Assembly (NCBI GenBank): GCA_030041475.1
Contig: JASHNU010000010.1
Location: 1 to 43,922 of the forward strand
Direction of reading: 5' to 3'
Origin: Candidatus Sulfotelmatobacter sp.
GTDB lineage: Bacteria; Acidobacteriota; Terriglobia; Terriglobales; Acidobacteriaceae
DNA: 43,922 nt
Below are positions 8,883-17,187 of the stretch, one piece after another. How positions within the stretch are numbered: the stretch's first letter is position 1; each line of letters opens with the position of its first letter. Both the position numbers and the translations under genes were made by a program. The notes under the pieces were generated by a model. It was not told where the DNA came from. It saw nothing but the letters and a program-made list of their open reading frames with translations, and did no database searches.

Positions 8883-11429
8883 CTAGTGGGGCGCCGACTG
8901 CCCGTTGTCGGGGGGTTTTGCGGCGGGTTGGGTCGTCTTGTCGTCCTTGAACAGGCCGGCCACCTTACCGAAGAAGCCCTTCTTCTTCTGCGCGCTGGGA
9001 TCGCCGTTGATGGGCATGGGGGCCTTCTCCCCACCGCTAAACAAATGCGAGAAGAATCCGCGAACGCCGGTCTGCTCGTCGCAGGTTTCGTGCGGCTCAG
9101 TTCCGGCGATAAAAGCGGACGTGTAATCATCGGGGCAGGCTGGAGTTGCCAGGCGGTTGGTGATTTTGTCGAGTTGCACGTCGACCACGCCGGAGGGCTG
9201 CGAGAATTCATGCATGTCGGAATACTGCGGCAGGTCGGCGGCCTTCTTCATGAACTCCGTCCAGATGGGCGCGGCCGTCATAGCGCCGCTCAGGCGCAGA
9301 TCGCTGTAGTCGTCGTAGCCGACCCAGACGATGCACAGCAGGTTCGAGGTGTAGCCGGCAAACCAGCCGTCATGCGAGCTGCCGGTCTTTCCCGCCGCGG
9401 GCGGCGTAAATCCGCGCAAGCGCACGGCTGTATACCCCAGGCCGTTGTTGATGACGCCTTCCATCATATTGGTCATTACGTAGGAGATGCGCGGATCGAG
9501 TACCTGCCGCTGATCGGTCGAGTAGTTGGCCAGCACGTCGCCTTTGGCGTTGCGCACCGAGCGCAAAAGAATCGGCGACAGCCGCACGCCATTGTTGGCG
9601 AAGGACGTGTAGGCTCCTGCCATGTCGACTGGAGAAGCATCATAAGACCCAAGCGCCATGGCCGGCGTGGCTTTCACCGAGACGATCCCAGCCGAGCGCG
9701 CCAAGTCGGCTACTTTGTCGTAACCAACTTCTTCCGCGACCTTCACGGTTGCGTTGTTCAGCGACATGGCCAGCGCGTACCGCAGCGTGACTTCGCCGTG
9801 GTATTCCTCTTTGTAGTTGCGCGGCTCGTAAATCTGGTCGCCGTAGGCAAAGCTCGAAGGCGCATCGGTCACCGTGGAAGCCGGAGTGATGACCGTGGTT
9901 GAGCCGTCAATCCCCGTGTTCATGGCCGCGGCATAGACGAAGGGCTTGAAGATCGAGCCTGTTGGCCGCTTGGCAATGGCGTGATTCAGCTGGCTCCAGC
10001 CGTAGTCGCGTCCTCCCACCAGCGCGAGGATTGCCCCGGTGTGCGGATCGAGTGCGACCAGCGCGACCTGCGCCTGCGGGCCGGGCTCGACCTGGGTCTC
10101 GATTTTCTTGCCCACCTTCACTTTCTTGGTCCGCAGCTTCTTCACTTGCTCATCCACCAGCTTGATGCCCATCTCGACCGACTGCGCTGCGGCTTTCTGC
10201 AGATCTGGATCGAGCGTGGTGTAGATGCGATAGGACTGATCGTTCAGCTCCTGCTCGTTGAACCTGCCAATGAGCTGATCGCGCACCATGTCTACGAAAT
10301 ATGGCGCATCACTGGCTTCCACGTTCGGGGGCGCGAGCTTCAGCGGCATCGCCTTGGCTTTCTCCGCGTCCTCGCGCTTGATGATGTGCGTCTCGACCAT
10401 CGCTTCGAGCACCACATTCCGCCGTTCCAGCGCGCGCTCCGGATGCCGGTAGGGCGAGAGATAACTCGGCCGCTGAATCAATCCCGCCAGCAGCGCAGCT
10501 TCCGGAAGAGTGATGTCTTTCAGGTCTTTGTTGAAGTAGGCCTTCGAGGCCTCGGCAAAGCCGCTGATGGCAAACGATCCGCGCTGCCCCAGATCCACCC
10601 AGTTGGCGTAGAACTCGAAAATTTGCTGCTTGCTGAACTTCTGTTCGAGTTCTTCGGCAATCAGCATCTCGACCAGCTTGCGCTTGACCGTTTTCTCGGG
10701 GGAGAGGAAGAATCCGCGCGACAGCTGCATGGTAATGGTCGATCCGCCCTGTTCGTGCCGGCCGCGGACCAGGTCAATCCACGCCGCTTCCGCCATGCGA
10801 AAGAAATTCACGCCGCTGTGCTCGAAAAAGCGGCGGTCTTCGATCGCCAGCACGGCCTGCACCATGACCGGCGGAATGTCGTTGTACTTGACCAGCTGAC
10901 GTTTCGAGCGCTGCTCGGCGTCAAACAGCGCCGTCACCAGTTGTGGCTCAAGTTCGTAGGCGGAAAGATCACTGCCCTTGCTGGTGATGCGGCTGACGAG
11001 GCCATCCTGCACGCTGATGTGCGCCGGTTCGGGGCTATGGTAGGACTCGGGTCCGGGCGTGACGTCAATGCCGTCGCTGACCAGCCGGAGACTGCCCAAT
11101 GCGGACTGCGTATCTTTATCTGTGTGTGCAGCGTCAGAGTAGCCGGCGCGGCGCAGATCGGCGGCAATTTCCTTGGCCTCGATCTTCTCTCCCTCGCGCA
11201 CAGTGCGGGGCAGGGCGTAGATCTTTGCTGAATTGCTGAAGACCGGCGTGCGGAACCGGCGCTCGATGATCCGGTCGTACTTGACGTAGTTGTAAGAAAA
11301 CACCACCGTAAACGACACCGCCAGGATCAAGAACAGGACCACCGCCGCGCGCAGCACAGGATCGCGCGGCAGCCCACGGACTCCGTTTTGCTGGTTATTT
11401 GCCTTCGGAATCTTGATCCTGATGGTCAC
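8883..11429 (-). CDS. mrcB: Class A penicillin-binding protein (PBP1b-like transglycosylase/transpeptidase)
   Basis: A bifunctional peptidoglycan synthase of 848 residues. Seen: a cytoplasmic tail and one membrane helix (about residues 27-47); a UB2H-like segment (about 65-115, KIYALPRTVREGEKI) as in PBP1b; a GT51 glycosyltransferase with EDRRFFEH (catalytic Glu197) and GGSTITMQLSRGFFLSPEKT; and a transpeptidase with SIFK (nucleophile Ser492), SLN (556-558) and KTG (681-683). The C-terminal tail is low-complexity and lysine/proline-rich. All catalytic motifs are intact. The PBP1b-like rather than PBP1a-like call rests on the UB2H-like segment. The upstream region holds paired CGTCTTTATAA repeats that may be regulatory. 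Confidence 0.95.
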   Translation of the reverse strand: MTIRIKIPKANNQQNGVRGLPRDPVLRAAVVLFLILAVSFTVVFSYNYVKYDRIIERRFRTPVFSNSAKIYALPRTVREGEKIEAKEIAADLRRAGYSDAAHTDKDTQSALGSLRLVSDGIDVTPGPESYHSPEPAHISVQDGLVSRITSKGSDLSAYELEPQLVTALFDAEQRSKRQLVKYNDIPPVMVQAVLAIEDRRFFEHSGVNFFRMAEAAWIDLVRGRHEQGGSTITMQLSRGFFLSPEKTVKRKLVEMLIAEELEQKFSKQQIFEFYANWVDLGQRGSFAISGFAEASKAYFNKDLKDITLPEAALLAGLIQRPSYLSPYRHPERALERRNVVLEAMVETHIIKREDAEKAKAMPLKLAPPNVEASDAPYFVDMVRDQLIGRFNEQELNDQSYRIYTTLDPDLQKAAAQSVEMGIKLVDEQVKKLRTKKVKVGKKIETQVEPGPQAQVALVALDPHTGAILALVGGRDYGWSQLNHAIAKRPTGSIFKPFVYAAAMNTGIDGSTTVITPASTVTDAPSSFAYGDQIYEPRNYKEEYHGEVTLRYALAMSLNNATVKVAEEVGYDKVADLARSAGIVSVKATPAMALGSYDASPVDMAGAYTSFANNGVRLSPILLRSVRNAKGDVLANYSTDQRQVLDPRISYVMTNMMEGVINNGLGYTAVRLRGFTPPAAGKTGSSHDGWFAGYTSNLLCIVWVGYDDYSDLRLSGAMTAAPIWTEFMKKAADLPQYSDMHEFSQPSGVVDVQLDKITNRLATPACPDDYTSAFIAGTEPHETCDEQTGVRGFFSHLFSGGEKAPMPINGDPSAQKKKGFFGKVAGLFKDDKTTQPAAKPPDNGQSAPH

Positions 11430-11496
11430 GGTTTCCGCTGTGCTTCGGACACTGATCTAATCAGAGCCTGAACGATCAGACGCTGCTCTGTCAGAC

Positions 11497-11528
11497 GCGT
11501 CTTTATAAAAAAGCGTCTTTATAAGACG
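11497..11528. promoter_or_regulatory. Paired 12-bp repeats upstream of the PBP gene
   Basis: GCGTCTTTATAA occurs at 11497-11508 and 11513-11524, 16 bp apart start to start. The second copy extends into a palindrome CGTCTT-TAT-AAGACG. The site is 68-100 bp upstream of the PBP start codon. It could be an operator or promoter-proximal binding site; no regulator is identified. Confidence 0.4.
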
Positions 11529-11663
11529 AAAACTGGCGCAAAAAGCTTTTTGGTCGACCTTCCTTGGCCCCGCACGCCGCGACTCGGCAAAATTCGGCCG
11601 ACAACTCGGCGGCCTAACACAGGCGAAGGGATGCTTTTATTGTACGCCCCGCCCTGTAGACGC

Positions 11664-11691
11664 AAAGAGACCCGCAGTTCATGCGGGTCTC
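11664..11691 (-). terminator. Hairpin downstream of the lactonase-like gene's stop
   Basis: A 10-bp perfect stem, GAGACCCGCA (11667-11676) and TGCGGGTCTC (11682-11691), is followed on the minus strand by only TTT. It lies 36 bp past the lipoprotein gene's stop. It is a probable terminator with a weak U-tract. Confidence 0.55.
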
Positions 11692-11726
11692 CGTAGAGTC
11701 AATAGGCTGCAGCCTGCGTCGGACCG

Positions 11727-13040
11727 CTATGGGATGTCCGAAACCGCCCAGTAGCCGCTCGTTGTCAACGAAGTAGTGCCTGTACTCTCAGTAAGGACGC
11801 CACCGCTGCCAACATTCAACACTCCCATAAAAATGTCAGGCGCAGCTCCGATATAGATGAACAGGTATTGCCCACTGGGGTCGAACTGCCCCCAGGCGGA
11901 TGCCGTCAGGTTACCGAACGGAGAACCGCCGACGACACTCAGCGCTCCCGTGGTTGGGTCGAGTTGGTAGGCCTCGATCGGATTCGCGGCTGTGAAGTCA
12001 TCGTTGACGCTGAAGGAATACACCGTTTCGGAACTGCCCGAGGTTCCCAGTTCCGGCTGTATGGCAAGAGTAAACGGGGCATATGCCGTCAACCACGGCG
12101 ACCCCGGGGCCTCGCTCAGCGCACCAGTGGTCTGGTTAATGCTGTATACGTGAATATGAGGATCATCGGTGCCGAAGAAGAACGCCGTCTCTCCGGTAAT
12201 GCCCAGCATGTATTTGCCGGTTGGCTCTCCCTGCATCTCCCAGATGGGAATCTGTCCCCAGGTGAAGTAGTTCGGGATCGGAGTCAGCACACCCGCGGCC
12301 GACACCGAGTAACCCACAACAAATGCGCCCGAGTGATCGCCCGAGTCTTCGCACACGTACAGATACTTGCCTTGGCCATCCATCGCCATGTTCTGCGGCT
12401 CTAACGTTTGCGCGATCGTAGAAAATGGCGCACCCGGCGCCAGCGTGAGCGCGCCCGTGTTGGAGATCTGATAGACGAAAATCTCTTCTGGAATAAACTG
12501 GTCGACGAACAGCAGAGTGCCGGCCGGGTTGGTGATGACCACCTGCTGGTTGTACGGTTCGGATGCAATTCCAGTGAGCCCTGAGATCGTCACCGGAAAG
12601 CCGCTCAACGCCGTGAGGCTTCCGCTGGCGCCGATTTGCCAACCGAAGATCTGCTCCGTGTCCTCAATCACCGCGTAGAGATACTTGCCTTGCGCCACTA
12701 CCACGCCAACGCCGCCGGAGTTGGTCGGGATCGTGGGAGCAGTATAGTTAGAAATTTTGCCAATCGAGTTGGCTGAGGCGCTGAATGCGTATCCGTCCAT
12801 GGTGCCGTTCTGATCCACCACGTAGGCAAAGGCACTTGGCGTGCTGCCGCCGCCCCCGCCACCGCCCCCGCCACCGGTGCCTCCGCCGCCAAAGCCTGAG
12901 CCGCCCGAACTGGAGCCCGAGCAAGTTGAGGAGTTGCCAAACGTCACCTGCGTGCATCCCGGCGCGCCGGCGCAGTTAACCAGAAGCAGAGTGGCCAGCG
13001 CCACCAGCACACTCACGAGCACTCGATACACATTCTTCAT
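11727..13040 (-). CDS. Lipoprotein with lactonase-like beta-propeller
   Basis: A 437-residue secreted protein. Seen: a lipoprotein signal peptide with lipobox LLVNCAG, a serine/glycine linker including a run of about ten glycines encoded by a CCG/CCC tract near 12845-12875, then repeated blades of the type FAYVVDQNGTMDGYAF, GKYLYAVIEDTEQIFGWQI, GKYLYVCEDSGDHSGAF and LTLAPGAPFS. This matches the lactonase family (6-phosphogluconolactonase/YncE-like seven-bladed propellers), which is abundant in acidobacteria, where enzymatic function is mostly untested. The start is the ATG at 13040 after a GGAGG; the open frame upstream to 13088 is ignored. Surface anchoring is inferred from the lipobox. Confidence 0.85.
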   Translation of the reverse strand: MKNVYRVLVSVLVALATLLLVNCAGAPGCTQVTFGNSSTCSGSSSGGSGFGGGGTGGGGGGGGGGSTPSAFAYVVDQNGTMDGYAFSASANSIGKISNYTAPTIPTNSGGVGVVVAQGKYLYAVIEDTEQIFGWQIGASGSLTALSGFPVTISGLTGIASEPYNQQVVITNPAGTLLFVDQFIPEEIFVYQISNTGALTLAPGAPFSTIAQTLEPQNMAMDGQGKYLYVCEDSGDHSGAFVVGYSVSAAGVLTPIPNYFTWGQIPIWEMQGEPTGKYMLGITGETAFFFGTDDPHIHVYSINQTTGALSEAPGSPWLTAYAPFTLAIQPELGTSGSSETVYSFSVNDDFTAANPIEAYQLDPTTGALSVVGGSPFGNLTASAWGQFDPSGQYLFIYIGAAPDIFMGVLNVGSGGVLTESTGTTSLTTSGYWAVSDIP

Positions 13041-13241
13041 GAACTGCCTCCACCTGCGCTTTGCCGTGCGGACGCCCCACGGCCACAAACACCGCGAGAG
13101 CGTGAGGAAAGGTCTCTCCTTTCGCGATGTTAGGAGGCAGGTAATGCAATGGCAACGTTACGAATGTCATTGTCCTAAGCGCGGGTCACCGCGCAGCCGT
13201 GGAGACAGGACGGAGAATTACTTTTGATCGCGTGCCTCTTG

Positions 13242-13358
13242 CGTGATCCCGAGCGCCGCGCTTTCTCCGCGGAGCGAGGGATCTCGCGTGAAGCTCTGGA
13301 CACCTGCGCGCCAGGTCCCTCGGCCCGCTGGAAGGAACGCGGGGCCCTCGGGATGACG
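13242..13358. repeat. Dispersed repeat with GTCATCCCGAG-type ends
   Basis: It begins GTGATCCCGAG and ends CTCGGGATGAC (10 of 11 bp complementary). Inside it has CCAGGTCCCTCGG, which recurs as AAGGTCCCTCGA (minus strand) in the copy inside kdsD. It is a noncoding member of the family. Confidence 0.6.
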
Positions 13359-13533
13359 CCTATTCGAAGACCGTGAAGCCGACATCGTCCTGAACACTTC
13401 GTTCCGAAGGTAATGACATCAGCAGCAGGCCGTTCCACAGGGCGACCCGACTCGGACGATTCTCGTTCTGTGCAGTATTCATGCGGGTTCGGGCTATCTC
13501 AAGGCCGGAGTAGCCTCGTCGTCTGGTGACCAT

Positions 13534-13549
13534 CGGACGTGCACGTCCG
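13534..13549. promoter_or_regulatory. Perfect 16-bp palindrome upstream of the BIG2-like lipoprotein
   Basis: CGGACGTGCACGTCCG equals its own reverse complement. It is 65-80 bp upstream of the GTG start at 13614, a suitable position for an operator. No regulator is known. Confidence 0.35.
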
Positions 13550-13613
13550 TTCCTTGCGCCACGTTACCTGACCTGACACCATGCAAAGTGAAATCTCGCG
13601 GAGGGCTTTCCCT

Positions 13614-14165
13614 GTGAAACGTATATCGTTTGTGACCGTAATTCTCGTTGCCATTGCGCTCCTGTCGTCGAGCTGCGGCACCTCAGACTACATGCAATCG
13701 ATCCAGCTAAGTTCCACGGGCGCCACTGCCGGCGGCTTCTACAACCTGGCCGGTGTAGATGGAGTCCTGCAGCTGCAGGTCATGGCTGTCTATCACAGCG
13801 GGAAAATGATCGACGTAACCAACAACTCCACATTTACGATGGTGCCGACCGGTACGATCTTCACCACCGCCGATCCCACGTACCCCCAGGGCGGCCCGCT
13901 GCCGGCTCCCGGTCCCAACACCGTTACCATCAGCCCGAACGGCCTGATGACGGGCATTGCGGGAATCTGCACCTGGGCAGACGGCTTCACGACCACGACG
14001 ACGAATGGTGTGACCACGGTTACGTACGACAACCCGGCGGTGTGGATGTATACGGGCTACTATCAGACCACGGCGACCTACCGAGGGTTCACGTCGCAAC
14101 CTGTAGGCGTTGGCATGGGCATCGCCGAAAGCGATGCGCCCAGCGGCGGCTGCGGCCCGTCCTAG
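13614..14165 (+). CDS. Small lipoprotein with Ig-like (BIG2-type) fold
   Basis: A 183-residue secreted protein. Seen: a signal peptide with lipobox LLSSSCG, then a segment of bacterial Ig-like group 2 character (LQLQVMAVYHSGKMIDVTNN ... NTVTISPNGLMTGIAG), threonine-rich strands, and a glycine/cysteine-containing C-terminus (SGGCGPS). The start is taken as GTG at 13614 because CGGAGGG lies about 8 nt upstream and the codon begins a standard signal peptide; an upstream ATG at 13581 would add 11 residues and has no Shine-Dalgarno. BIG2 domains occur in adhesins and surface proteins; the function here is unknown. A terminator follows at 14217. Confidence 0.75.
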   Translation: MKRISFVTVILVAIALLSSSCGTSDYMQSIQLSSTGATAGGFYNLAGVDGVLQLQVMAVYHSGKMIDVTNNSTFTMVPTGTIFTTADPTYPQGGPLPAPGPNTVTISPNGLMTGIAGICTWADGFTTTTTNGVTTVTYDNPAVWMYTGYYQTTATYRGFTSQPVGVGMGIAESDAPSGGCGPS

Positions 14166-14216
14166 TCCGCGGCGTCCCGCACCGGTTCGCTCAAGCTACA
14201 AACTGTTGTGATCCTG

Positions 14217-14251
14217 AAATGCAGCCTCTCCGCGGGCTGCATTTTAGTTTT
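14217..14251 (+). terminator. Terminator of the BIG2-like lipoprotein gene
   Basis: A 10-bp stem AAATGCAGCC (14217-14226) with GGCTGCATTT (14235-14244), then TAGTTTT, lies 52 bp after the stop codon. Confidence 0.75.
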
Positions 14252-14308
14252 GGGGCTGCCTCACCCGAGGCGAGCCACAACCAGCCCTCTACCCGCCATT
14301 CGTTGGTG

Positions 14309-14350
14309 TCATGCCGAGAGCGGGGGTCTACCACAGAGCGCTTCGCGTGG
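14309..14350. repeat. Degenerate copy of the GTCAT-CCGAG repeat
   Basis: GTCATGCCGAGAGCGGGGGT begins a segment resembling the left end of the family, with no clear right end. It lies in the 14166-14545 gap, where I see no gene. Confidence 0.4.
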
Positions 14351-14545
14351 GTGACTTCAGGTGCGGCTCCCTGCCAAATGAGTTGCAAAAATCGCAAGAA
14401 TTCTCCCCTAGCGTAGAACAAAATCGAGCGGTCGGACAAATGAGGATCGGCGAGCAGATTGAGCAGCCAATTCTTAGGTCAGCAAGAGATGGGAACTCCG
14501 GGCGGAGACCAACTTTTCGCAGCCACCGCCGCACGACGGCCCGCG

Positions 14546-14902
14546 TTACAGGCCCTTATTTCCGCTCGAAGGAGTGAAGTGCAAAGTAAAGGAATATCCC
14601 GGCAAACTGATCGGCACAGTGTAGTCCGCCGCCACATAAACCGCCGGCGCGCCCGGCGTTCCAATGTGCTGCACGATGACCTGTTCAGGAGTCAGCGTAA
14701 TGCCGTGTTCTCGCGCCCTTCTCAGCGCAGACTCCAGCAGGTCCTGGTCGGTTTCGTGCGGGTTGGCCCCGCCGGTCAGGGCGATATTGCGGAGGTCGTC
14801 CTGGAACGAGTAGTTGTTCAGTTCCGGCGGAACGACCTGGAACCCGGCATAGACCACGAAGATGATGGCCAGAAAACCGACAATCGCTTTAACTGTTCCC
14901 AT
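14546..14902 (-). CDS. Small membrane-anchored hypothetical protein
   Basis: A 118-residue protein with one N-terminal hydrophobic helix (IVGFLAIIFVVYAGFQVV) and a periplasmic alpha/beta region containing LLESALRRAREHGITLTPEQ and a strand-rich end (VPISLPGYSFTLHFTPSSG). I do not recognise the family. The layout, a short anchor followed by a small soluble domain, resembles DUF4845-like acidobacterial proteins, but this is a guess. It sits 71 bp downstream of the proS stop on the same strand and may be co-transcribed. Confidence 0.65.
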   Translation of the reverse strand: MGTVKAIVGFLAIIFVVYAGFQVVPPELNNYSFQDDLRNIALTGGANPHETDQDLLESALRRAREHGITLTPEQVIVQHIGTPGAPAVYVAADYTVPISLPGYSFTLHFTPSSGNKGL

Positions 14903-14973
14903 ATCTCAATCTGCCCGGTCGCGATCGGATCGAGACAGGGAATGGCTGAATCCTGAAGTCCATTCCGGCAGAC

Positions 14974-16758
14974 TCACCCCGCCCGGCCAAGCAACTCCTG
15001 AAAATATTCGACAACCCTCGTGATCGTAGCATCGCGTACTTCATGGGTCGACCGAATAGCAACCTCCACAGTGCCTTCGGTAACCTTCTTTCCCACAGTG
15101 ATTCTGAAGGGGATACCGACCAGGTCGGCGTCTTTGAACTTGACGCCCGGGCGCTCGTCGCGGTCGTCGAGAATCACATCGAAACCGGCTGCTTCCAGGC
15201 GTTTTGCAATGTCCTCGGCCGCCTTGCGCACGGCATCGTCCTTCATGTTGACCGGCGACACCACGATCTCAAACGGGGCAATCGCGGGCGGCAGCCAGAA
15301 GCCATTTTCATCATTCCCCTGCTCGACCGCCGCGGTCAGGATGCGCTCCATGCCGATGCCGTAGCAGCCCATGATGGGCATCATTTCCATGCTGGTTTTG
15401 TCGAGCACCCGCAGCCCCATCGATTCGGAATAGCGATAGCCGAGCTTGAAAATGTGACCGATCTCGACCGCCGTATCGATGCGCAGCGGCTTGCCGCAAT
15501 TGGGACAAGCCTCACCGGCCGTCACCGAACGGAGATCGGCATAGGCCGTGGGAATGAAATCCTTCCCCGGCGTGAGATTCTTCAGGTGATAATCTTCCTT
15601 GTTCGCGCCGGCGATCAGGTTCGCTCGGCCTTCAAGCGCTTTATCCACGAGCAGCACAGGCTTGTCGGCATCTTTGTGTGGAAAGAGCAACCTGTGAAGT
15701 TCTTTCGCCCACTCGATGCCCATCGGCCCAAGATATCCCGGGGGAGAATTGAACAAAGCTTTGATCTCGCCTTCTTCCATGGGGCGAGTTGCAGCGCCAA
15801 CTGTGGCGTTCAGCTTGGCTTCATTCAACTGATGATCTCCGCGCATGAGTACCACAATCTGTCTTGACTTCTTCTTGCCCTCGTCAACTTCGTCGGCCAT
15901 CAGCGCCAGCGTTTTGATCTTGTTTTTCGGCGAGACGCCCAGAAACTTTGCAACATCCTCGATTGTCTTCTGGCCCGGAGTGTGGACGAGGAGTGGCTTG
16001 CCGTCGCCTTCTGGCGCGAGATCTCCCCAAGGCTCCAGCTTCGACGTGGCTTTTTCCATGTTCGCCGCGTAGTCGCACCCATCGCAGCTCACAACCTGGT
16101 CTTCGCCCGCCGGAGTGCGCACCATGAACTCGTGCGACTCCTTTCCGCCCATCGCGCCGGAGTCGGCTTCGACCACCATGTACTTCAACCCGCAGCGATC
16201 GAAGATTCGGCAATAAGCGCTGTAGTGCTTCTTGTAGGAAACGTCGAGACCTGCGGCGTCGATATCGAAGGAATACGAGTCCTTCATCATGAACTGGCGC
16301 ACGCGCAGCAGGCCGGACCTCGGCCGCGGCTCGTCGCGAAACTTGGGCGCGATCTGATACCAGATTTGCGGCAGCTGTTTGTAGCTGCGCAGATCTTTCA
16401 GCGCAATCGAGGTCATGACTTCTTCTTCGGTCATGCCCAGCGCCATGTCGGCACCCTTGCGGTCTTTCAGGCGAAACAAGTTTTCGCCCACAACGTGCGG
16501 CCAGCGTCCGCTGGCTTCCCAAAGTGAGAGCGGATGCAGCGCCGGCAGATAGAATTCCTGCCCGATCTTGTCCATTTCCTCGCGGACGATGGCCATGATC
16601 TTGTTGAACGACCGGTTGCCAAGCAAGAGATACGAATAGATTCCCGCTGCGAGCTGGCGAATGTAGCCCGCCCGCACCAGAAATTTGTGGCTGGCGACTT
16701 CGGCATCGGCCGGCGCCTCGCGGAGAGTAGGAATAAACAGTTCTGACCAACGATGCAT
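14974..16758 (-). CDS. proS: Prolyl-tRNA synthetase (bacterial type)
   Basis: Charges tRNA-Pro with proline; class II aminoacyl-tRNA synthetase in the cytoplasm. Its 594 residues match the long bacterial form. Seen: N-terminal motif [19 protein letters not shown], motif 2 [17 protein letters not shown] with MKDSYSFD, an inserted YbaK/INS editing domain (about residues 225-400), motif 3 [16 protein letters not shown], and the C-terminal anticodon-binding domain ([13 protein letters not shown] ... [19 protein letters not shown]). The INS domain normally hydrolyses Ala-tRNA-Pro. The start is the ATG at 16758. A TACAAT -10-like hexamer lies about 80 bp upstream. Confidence 0.97.
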   Translation of the reverse strand: MHRWSELFIPTLREAPADAEVASHKFLVRAGYIRQLAAGIYSYLLLGNRSFNKIMAIVREEMDKIGQEFYLPALHPLSLWEASGRWPHVVGENLFRLKDRKGADMALGMTEEEVMTSIALKDLRSYKQLPQIWYQIAPKFRDEPRPRSGLLRVRQFMMKDSYSFDIDAAGLDVSYKKHYSAYCRIFDRCGLKYMVVEADSGAMGGKESHEFMVRTPAGEDQVVSCDGCDYAANMEKATSKLEPWGDLAPEGDGKPLLVHTPGQKTIEDVAKFLGVSPKNKIKTLALMADEVDEGKKKSRQIVVLMRGDHQLNEAKLNATVGAATRPMEEGEIKALFNSPPGYLGPMGIEWAKELHRLLFPHKDADKPVLLVDKALEGRANLIAGANKEDYHLKNLTPGKDFIPTAYADLRSVTAGEACPNCGKPLRIDTAVEIGHIFKLGYRYSESMGLRVLDKTSMEMMPIMGCYGIGMERILTAAVEQGNDENGFWLPPAIAPFEIVVSPVNMKDDAVRKAAEDIAKRLEAAGFDVILDDRDERPGVKFKDADLVGIPFRITVGKKVTEGTVEVAIRSTHEVRDATITRVVEYFQELLGRAG

Positions 16759-16836
16759 AGTGTGAGTACCGAGTAGCGAGCTGCGAGTCGCAAGCAGAAA
16801 CAGCCAGCACGCGCCGACGCCGCAAGGGAATTTGCT

Positions 16837-16867
16837 ATTGTACGTGGAAGCACGGCGATTCTGCCAA
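16837..16867 (-). promoter_or_regulatory. Possible proS promoter
   Basis: On the minus strand TTGGCA (16867-16862) and TACAAT (16842-16837) are separated by 19 bp. The -10 is a good match, but the spacing is longer than ideal. Confidence 0.35.
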
Positions 16868-16969
16868 GTAGGGACAAGGAAGGTTTTGTCCTAATCGCAT
16901 CTCAGGACAAGACCAACGATCCGCCGCAGCCACCGCCCACTTGATCGGGCGAGAAGGCGAAATAAAGGT

Positions 16970-17179
16970 TCACCCCGCCAACTGCCTCAAAATCTCTTTC
17001 CCCAGCTTCTGCGCTTCGCCGAAAAGTTTCTGATACTCGACGAACTTCCGGTTCAGTTCGAGCGCCCGGTCGGCCGATGGGTGCTTGCGCAGAATCATGT
17101 CGCGCACATGCACGGGGTTCGGCAGGGTCGCATCTTCCGTCAATTCTTCCAGCGCCGTGTTTGGATCGTAGTGATACAT
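16970..17179 (-). CDS. Small conserved-looking hypothetical protein downstream of kdsD
   Basis: A 69-residue soluble, helix-rich protein (DPNTALEELTEDATLPNPVH, ILRKHPSADRALELNRKF, LGKEILRQLAG). I do not recognise a family. The ATG at 17179 lies 8 nt after the kdsD stop and follows TAGGAGTGGGC, a good Shine-Dalgarno, so it should be translated from the kdsD transcript. Its function is unknown; the tight spacing suggests a link to kdsD or simply operon membership. Confidence 0.7.
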   Translation of the reverse strand: MYHYDPNTALEELTEDATLPNPVHVRDMILRKHPSADRALELNRKFVEYQKLFGEAQKLGKEILRQLAG

Positions 17180-17187
17180 GCCCACTC

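Larger units (their letters stand above)
13041..13613. other. Intergenic region between divergent lipoprotein genes
   Basis: I see no coding sequence here; the frames at 12976-13438 do not look like protein. It holds a GTCATCCCGAG-family repeat (13242-13358) and a 16-bp palindrome (13534-13549) and must contain both promoters of the divergent lipoprotein genes. Confidence 0.6.

Noticed and set aside
9981-11231. Long plus-strand open frame antisense to the PBP gene, and similar long frames opposite lhr, metK, ahcY and proS
   Set aside because: Shadow frames caused by high GC at codon position three; products are Arg/His/Gln-rich without domains, while the opposite strand encodes a recognised protein.
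12841-12880. CCGCCCCCGCC tract as a possible structured DNA element
   Set aside because: It is simply the codons of the polyglycine linker in the lactonase-like lipoprotein.
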